This document shows, in pieces, positions 63,999-64,000 of a stretch of 64,000 nucleotides of DNA. The position numbers and the translations under genes are program-made. The notes under the pieces are model-generated. The model was not told the DNA's origin and made no database searches. It saw nothing but the letters and a program-made list of their open reading frames with translations. The first letter of the stretch is position 1; every line of letters begins with the position of its first letter. Origin of the DNA: Carboxylicivirga mesophila (GTDB lineage: Bacteria; Bacteroidota; Bacteroidia; Bacteroidales; Marinilabiliaceae); assembly GCF_018271975.1 (NCBI RefSeq), contig NZ_JAGUCN010000007.1:145496-209495 (forward strand). The letters are read 5' to 3'.

Positions 63999-64000
63999 TA

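Larger units (their letters stand above)
63481..64000. repeat. Repeat-rich spacer at the window edge
   Basis: 520 bp without a convincing gene. 63600-63700 holds CTTCCCATCGGGGAAG-type hairpins. 63718-63774 and 63942-63998 are two copies of a 57-bp unit (43 of 57 bases identical), each ending in a CCCGGG-containing hairpin. Between them are CCGGTGCAA (63796-63804) with TTGCACCGG (63833-63841), and CAGGAGAA (63876-63883) with TTCTCCTG (63886-63893). An 88-codon minus-strand frame crosses the repeats but looks non-coding. The pattern suggests REP/BIME-like or MITE-like elements. Confidence 0.55.

Overview
The window is a stretch of chromosome from a Bacteroidota bacterium, most likely a marine or sediment member of the Marinilabiliales (genus inferred, not proven). 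The evidence is two SusC/SusD pairs, many lipoprotein signals, a GldB lipoprotein and a PorT-type barrel, a type IX secretion (T9SS) sorting domain, FecR/ECF sigma regulation, a triple-Y/LuxR regulator, and promoters of the TTTG-N19-TAnnTTTG type used by the Bacteroidota housekeeping sigma factor. No rRNA, tRNA, CRISPR array, phage or intact insertion sequence was seen.

Layout. 1-20.1 kb is mostly housekeeping: rimO (5' end outside the window), a minus-strand cluster of folate cyclo-ligase, nitrilase and gldB, a PorT-type barrel, nadE, a Crp/Fnr regulator preceded by a 16-bp palindrome, a small 2[4Fe-4S] ferredoxin, an M20 amidohydrolase, a GH20 hexosaminidase with a PA14 module, a CDF metal exporter, a DUF1573 protein, meaB, two tandem TlpA-like lipoproteins, lpdA and a membrane histidine kinase. 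20.3-28.8 kb holds an AGCS amino-acid symporter followed after 4 bp by an ECF sigma factor, then FecR, a SusC with an STN signalling domain, and SusD. This looks like a sigma/anti-sigma-controlled uptake system that carries no degradative enzyme. 28.9-31.1 kb holds a lysine exporter split into two genes (LysO type), a META lipoprotein and an unknown protein.

31.2-58.0 kb is the most striking part: a large polysaccharide utilisation locus (PUL). A membrane-spanning triple-Y/LuxR sensor-regulator reads away from SusC, SusD, a LamG surface lipoprotein, three GH144/'glucoamylase-family' proteins, four formylglycine-type sulfatases (one with a duplicated unknown module and a T9SS sorting domain) and two GH3 beta-glucosidases. 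GH144 is the endo-beta-1,2-glucanase family and GH3 members finish beta-glucan breakdown, so the locus reads as a system for a beta-1,2-glucan-like polymer. The four sulfatases suggest that the polymer is sulfated, a substrate I do not know to be described.

58.4-63.5 kb returns to housekeeping: dnaX, broken by an A10 tract that contains the slippery heptamer A-AAA-AAG followed by a stop and a stem-loop (probable programmed frameshift between gamma and tau), a monomeric isocitrate dehydrogenase and a DUF4199 membrane protein. The spacers at 62.66-63.0 and 63.5-64.0 kb carry palindromic, probably dispersed repeats. Two 57-bp units there show a compensatory base-pair change in their hairpin stem.
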